DNA from: Thauera humireducens
GTDB lineage: Bacteria > Pseudomonadota > Gammaproteobacteria > Burkholderiales > Rhodocyclaceae
NCBI RefSeq assembly: GCF_001051995.2
Contig: NZ_CP014646.1
Coordinates: 3,410,001 to 3,474,000 of the forward strand
DNA: 64,000 nucleotides
Direction of reading: 5' to 3'
The position numbers were made by a program, and so were the translations under genes. Below are positions 60,581 to 64,000 of the stretch, piece by piece; positions within the stretch are counted from its first letter, which is position 1, and each line of letters starts with the position of its first letter. The notes under the pieces were generated by a model, which worked only from the letters and a program-made list of their open reading frames with translations, made no database searches and was not told the DNA's origin.

Positions 60581-60598
60581 GCGGGCGTTTGCGCCCGC
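60581..60598. other. Small hairpin between pta and the chemoreceptor gene
   Basis: GCGGGCG / CGCCCGC with loop TTTG, immediately upstream of the chemoreceptor's ribosome-binding site (GGGAGGAG). No T-run follows, so it is more likely a stability or pausing element than a terminator. Confidence 0.45.
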
Positions 60599-60628
60599 TG
60601 GCCCGGTTTCGGGCAGGGAGGAGACATC

Positions 60629-62509
60629 ATGAGAATATCCTACAAGGTGGGTGCCGCCGGCGCCCTCCTGCTGTTCGTCACCCTCAGCCTGCTGTCGTTC
60701 CTGCAGGTCGCTCAGGTGCGTGCCAGCCTGCGCGCGCAAGCCGAGGCCAGCATCGGCGAGGCCGGCACCGGCCTGGCGCGCCAGATCGAGCATTGGCTGA
60801 ATGCCAAGCTCAATCTCATGGACATGGCGGCACAGAGCATCGATGCGGACTTCGGTGCCGCCCAGATCCAGCGTGTGTTCGACCGGCCGCTGCTGCGCGA
60901 GCAATTCCTGCTGGTCTTCGGCGGACTCGACAGCGATGGTGCGCGCATCACCAATACGCCGAGTTGGGACCCGCCCGGCTGGGATGCGCGCAAGCGGCCC
61001 TGGTACGCACTGGCGCAGCGGTCCGAACGCGCGGTCCTCACCGAACCCTATCCGGACGCGGCCAGCGGAGAGATCCTGATCTCCGCGGTGGCCCGGCTCA
61101 GCGACCGTGGCCGTTTCATGGGCGCCTTCGGGGGCGACCTGAGCCTCAAGACGATCGCCGAGGCGATCAACACGCTCGACTTCAACGGCGCGGGCCATGC
61201 CTTCCTGATGACGCGTGACGGGCGCATCATTTCCCATCCCGACGCGGCGCTCAACGGCAAGCCCTATGCGGAGCTCTTCGATGGCGCACAGCCCGCGCTC
61301 GACAAGGCGCTTGCGGAGACGACGGGCGGCGGCCGACATCTGCTGGTGTCGTTTACTCCGCTGACCGGGCTCACCGGCATGGACTGGTTCGTCGGCATCG
61401 TGCTCGACGAGGCGGTGCTGATGGCCGAGGCCGACGCACTGAGCCAGCGCGCGATCGCCGGCACCGTGGTTGGGGTGCTCCTGAGCATGCTCGTGCTGGC
61501 GGTGCTGATGGGCCGTCTGCTCCACCCGCTCGCGCGGCTGCACCACGCGCTGGAAGAGGTCAATCGCGGCGAGGGTGACCTCACCCGCCGGCTCGGTGAA
61601 ACGGGGCGCGACGAGATCTCGGATGTGTCGCGTGCGTTCAACGGCTTTGTCACCCACCTGCAGGCGCTGATCCGCAAGGTCAAGGGCAGCGCGCAGCAGC
61701 TCGGCGAGGCGAGCGCCCATACCTCGACAGAGGCCGACCATGCCGCCGGGCGCCTGCGCCGGCAGATGGACGAGCTCGAGCGGCTGGTCGGCGCAATGAA
61801 CGAGATGAGCTCCGCCGCGGAAAACGTCGCCGTCCATGCCCAGGAGGCCGCGCAGGCTGCCGTCGCAGCGCATGACGAGACGGGGGAAGGGGTGCGCGTG
61901 GTGTCGAGTTCGACGGCGGCCATTCGCCAGCTCGCCGGGGAGATGGGTGCCACCAGCCACTCGATCAACGAGCTGGTGCGCCTGAGCCAGAGCATCGAGT
62001 CGATTCTCGCCAAGATCACCGGCATCGCAGATCAGACCAACCTGCTCGCGCTAAACGCCGCGATCGAGGCGGCACGGGCGGGCGAAGCCGGCCGCGGTTT
62101 TGCCGTCGTTGCCGACGAGGTGCGCAACCTCGCGGCGCTGACGCAGGAGTCGACGCGTGACATCCGCGGCATCATCGAGGAGTTGCGTACCGGCGTGCAG
62201 CAAGCCGAAAGCCGCATGCTCCAGAGCAGCGAGACCGCTGCGCGGACCGCCGTCGAGGCCGAAACCGCGAACGACATTCTCGCCCGTGTGCGCGATGCGA
62301 TCACCCACATCAGCACGATGAACCTGCGCATTGCCGAGCTCGCCCAGCAGCAGAGCGCGACTGCACGCGAGATCGACCGTAACACCTGCGTGATCCGCGA
62401 CATTGGTCGCGAAGTGGCCGAGGGCGCAGAGCGTCAGGTCGGCCACTGCCAGGTCATGGTTGCGCGCGTGCGCGACCAGGACGCGTTGCTGGGTCAATTC
62501 AAGGTCTGA
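60629..62509 (+). CDS. dCache chemoreceptor (methyl-accepting chemotaxis protein) in the sulfonate operon
   Basis: A 626-residue chemoreceptor: TM1 ([18 protein letters not shown]), a periplasmic dCache domain (about 35-275), TM2 ([20 protein letters not shown]), HAMP and signalling domain with [20 protein letters not shown]. In the dCache domain the amino-acid-binding residues known from PctA line up with correct spacing: R123, W125, Y126, Y141, D143 and D170 ([25 protein letters not shown]). W118 replaces the usual Tyr. Being between pta and TauE, it is a candidate receptor for taurine or another amino-sulfonate. No CheR pentapeptide at the end. Confidence 0.92.
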   Translation: MRISYKVGAAGALLLFVTLSLLSFLQVAQVRASLRAQAEASIGEAGTGLARQIEHWLNAKLNLMDMAAQSIDADFGAAQIQRVFDRPLLREQFLLVFGGLDSDGARITNTPSWDPPGWDARKRPWYALAQRSERAVLTEPYPDAASGEILISAVARLSDRGRFMGAFGGDLSLKTIAEAINTLDFNGAGHAFLMTRDGRIISHPDAALNGKPYAELFDGAQPALDKALAETTGGGRHLLVSFTPLTGLTGMDWFVGIVLDEAVLMAEADALSQRAIAGTVVGVLLSMLVLAVLMGRLLHPLARLHHALEEVNRGEGDLTRRLGETGRDEISDVSRAFNGFVTHLQALIRKVKGSAQQLGEASAHTSTEADHAAGRLRRQMDELERLVGAMNEMSSAAENVAVHAQEAAQAAVAAHDETGEGVRVVSSSTAAIRQLAGEMGATSHSINELVRLSQSIESILAKITGIADQTNLLALNAAIEAARAGEAGRGFAVVADEVRNLAALTQESTRDIRGIIEELRTGVQQAESRMLQSSETAARTAVEAETANDILARVRDAITHISTMNLRIAELAQQQSATAREIDRNTCVIRDIGREVAEGAERQVGHCQVMVARVRDQDALLGQFKV

Positions 62510-62595
62510 GCGACCATGGCCCTCGGCGGGCAGGCCATCCGGACGGCGCCCGAAGCCCATGACGCGGGCACTCTTGAATCCACGGAGGTGAAGCG

Positions 62596-63348
62596 ATGAG
62601 CATCGAGACTGCTGCGGCCCTGTTGGGCGTGATCGCGATTGGCACGTACTTCCAGACCGTGACCGGCTTCGGACTCGGGATGATCGTCATCGGTGTCACC
62701 AGCGGCTTCGGCCTTGCGCCGATTGCCCTGGTGGCAGCCATCATCAGCCTCGTCACCTTGATGAACAGCGCAGTGGCGCTGCCGGGCAAGCTGCATCACA
62801 TCGACTGGCCGGCCGCACGCTATGTGCTGGCAGGCGTGCTGCCTTCGACGGTCGCGGGCGTGCTGCTGCTCGAATACATGAGTGCGACCGCCTCGACGCT
62901 GCTGCAGCTGCTCCTCGGACTCACCATCATCTACAGCGGCATCGTGTTCATGCTGCGGCCCGCGCCGCTCACCCAGCGTTCGTCGAACGGCAGCTTCTTC
63001 CTCAGCGGCTTCCTCTCGGGCCTGTTCGGCGGGCTGTTCGGCATGGCGGGGCCGCCGGTCATCTTCCATTTCTACCGTCAGCCCTTCGACCTGGCGACGG
63101 TGCGCAACATGCTGTTGCTGACCTTCGCCTTCACCGCCGGAACGCGGACCATCTTCGCCGGCACCCAGGGGACATTCACCCCCGAGGTCTGGGTGCTGAT
63201 CGGTTTCACCGTGCCGCTGGTGGCCCTGGCCACCCTGGCAGGGCGGCGCTATCCACCCCCGTTCTCGCAGCTCACGATGCGGCGCATCGCCTTCGGTGTG
63301 CTGATCGTGATCGGCGGCGGGCTCGTCTTCAACACCCTGTTCCGCTAG
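62596..63348 (+). CDS. TauE/SafE-family membrane exporter
   Basis: A 250-residue membrane protein with about eight helices; GYTFQTVTGFGLGMIVIGVT-like opening (YFQTVTGFGLGMIVIGVTSG) and the second repeat LSGFLSGLFGGLFGMAGPPV are TauE/SafE (DUF81) signatures. In taurine and sulfoacetate degraders this family is proposed to export sulfite or sulfoacetate. It follows the chemoreceptor by 86 bases, consistent with removal of sulfite made by Xsc. The direction and substrate are inferred. Confidence 0.9.
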   Translation: MSIETAAALLGVIAIGTYFQTVTGFGLGMIVIGVTSGFGLAPIALVAAIISLVTLMNSAVALPGKLHHIDWPAARYVLAGVLPSTVAGVLLLEYMSATASTLLQLLLGLTIIYSGIVFMLRPAPLTQRSSNGSFFLSGFLSGLFGGLFGMAGPPVIFHFYRQPFDLATVRNMLLLTFAFTAGTRTIFAGTQGTFTPEVWVLIGFTVPLVALATLAGRRYPPPFSQLTMRRIAFGVLIVIGGGLVFNTLFR

Positions 63349-63356
63349 CCCTGACG

Positions 63357-64000
63357 ATGACGCCGACCCTGCTTCAAGTCGTCGGCACGGCGCTCTTCGC
63401 GACCGCCGTGCTGCACACCTTCCTGACCAAGCACTTCGAACGCCTCGCCCACCAGACGCCAGCCCATGCGGGGATCTGGCATCTGCTCGGAGAGGTCGAG
63501 GTGGTGTTCGGCTTCTGGGCCTTCGTGCTGCTGGGCTTCATGCTCTTCGCCAGCGGGGCGGGTTCGGCCACCGGGTATCTTGAAGGTCTCAACTACACCG
63601 AACCCGCCTTCGTCTTCGTCATCATGGTGGTCGCCGCCAGCCGGCCGATCCTGCAGCTGTGTGCAGGCGTGTGCCGCGCGCTCGCGCGCTACGTGCCGGT
63701 CGCCGATGGCCTGGCGTTCTATTTCGTGTGCCTTTCGGTCGTGCCCTTGCTCGGCTCCTTCATCACCGAGCCGGCGGCAATGACGCTTGCGGCCTTGATG
63801 CTGCGCGACAACATCTATTCACAACGCATTTCGCACGGGCTCAAGTACGTGACCCTGGGCACGCTGTTCGTGAACGTTTCCATCGGCGGCACGCTGACCC
63901 ATTTCGCCGCGCCTCCGGTGCTCATGGTTGCCGCGCGCTGGGACTGGGACCTGTGGTACATGTTCGGCCATTTCGGCTCGAAGGCTGCGGTCGCCGTGAT
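63357..64000 (+). CDS. Putative Na+/H+ antiporter-family membrane protein, N-terminal part
   Basis: A frame starting ATG at 63357, eight bases after the TauE/SafE stop, remains open to the window edge (about 214 residues). It has several membrane helices (VVFGFWAFVLLGFMLFASGA; GLAFYFVCLSVVPLLGSFIT) and the segments FITEPAAMTLAALMLRDNIY and GTLFVNVSIGGTLTHFAAPP, which recall the putative Na+/H+ antiporter family (Na_H_antiport_3) and, more broadly, ArsB/NhaD transporters. An opening TLLQVVGTALFATAVLHTFL fits its first helix. Location suggests sodium or anion handling during sulfonate use. Confidence 0.75.
   Translation, partial: MTPTLLQVVGTALFATAVLHTFLTKHFERLAHQTPAHAGIWHLLGEVEVVFGFWAFVLLGFMLFASGAGSATGYLEGLNYTEPAFVFVIMVVAASRPILQLCAGVCRALARYVPVADGLAFYFVCLSVVPLLGSFITEPAAMTLAALMLRDNIYSQRISHGLKYVTLGTLFVNVSIGGTLTHFAAPPVLMVAARWDWDLWYMFGHFGSKAAVAV

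Overview
The window is GC-rich, densely packed chromosomal DNA from a betaproteobacterium. The gene set suggests the Rhodocyclales (Thauera/Azoarcus/Zoogloea-like). Pointers are: an SAH riboswitch upstream of metH, a PEP-CTERM protein with an exosortase-system acyltransferase, a TIGR02001 outer-membrane protein in front of glnK-amtB, a CysB-type regulator transcribed with cysTWA, and an anaerobe-type sulfonate pathway (xsc-pta). This placement is inference from gene content; no 16S rRNA or other definitive marker is present. I found no tRNA, rRNA, CRISPR array, insertion sequence or prophage.

Layout. 1-5.3 kb: end of a DMT exporter, a VOC protein, a LysR regulator, a GST-kappa-like isomerase, a coiled-coil periplasmic protein and a YheS-type ABC-F ATPase. 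5.4-9.8 kb: an HD-GYP protein diverging from thrH-purU and an aspartokinase of the ectoine-type branch. 9.9-12.6 kb: a nitrogen-control operon (outer-membrane protein, glnK, amtB) behind a near-consensus sigma-54 promoter and an NtrC-like palindrome. 12.7-15 kb: ubiK, comM and a rhodanese. 15.1-21.5 kb: a complete branched-chain amino-acid ABC transporter (livFGMH) with two substrate-binding proteins. 21.6-27.1 kb: a duplicated lipoprotein pair, a riboswitch-controlled metH and a thioredoxin. 27.1-32 kb: NhaR-like regulator, TerB-like protein, PsiE-like protein, a chemoreceptor and a divergent PRPP synthetase paralogue. 32-35.7 kb: PEP-CTERM protein (sigma-54 promoter), exosortase-associated acyltransferase and an adenylate-forming ligase. 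35.7-44 kb: NamZ-like DUF1343 protein, DOMON-like protein, MFS transporter, MscS channel, trpS with a YegP-like tail, a methyltransferase and an AraC regulator. 43.9-49.2 kb: cysB-cysA-cysW-cysT and sbp for sulfate uptake. 49.3-55.2 kb: LysR regulator, cytochrome b561, two YceI proteins, pirin, a PLP trans-sulfuration enzyme and a 2-hydroxyacid dehydrogenase. 55.2-64 kb: a sulfonate-dissimilation region.

The most interesting region is the last one. An IclR regulator and a DadA-like flavoprotein diverge from xsc (sulfoacetaldehyde acetyltransferase), pta, a chemoreceptor, a TauE/SafE exporter and a Na+/H+-antiporter-like protein. Xsc converts sulfoacetaldehyde and phosphate to acetyl phosphate and sulfite, Pta makes acetyl-CoA, and TauE/SafE would remove sulfite or sulfonate. 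The chemoreceptor's periplasmic domain carries nearly the whole amino-acid-binding signature of dCache receptors. This suggests a chemoreceptor for taurine or another amino-sulfonate encoded inside its own catabolic operon, with the DadA-like flavoprotein as a candidate for the missing taurine-oxidising step.

Regulation is unusually legible: two sigma-54 promoters (nitrogen operon and PEP-CTERM gene), a candidate sigma-28 promoter for a chemoreceptor, an SAH riboswitch whose terminator overlaps its P1 stem, a sigma-70 promoter for xsc and several intergenic hairpins.
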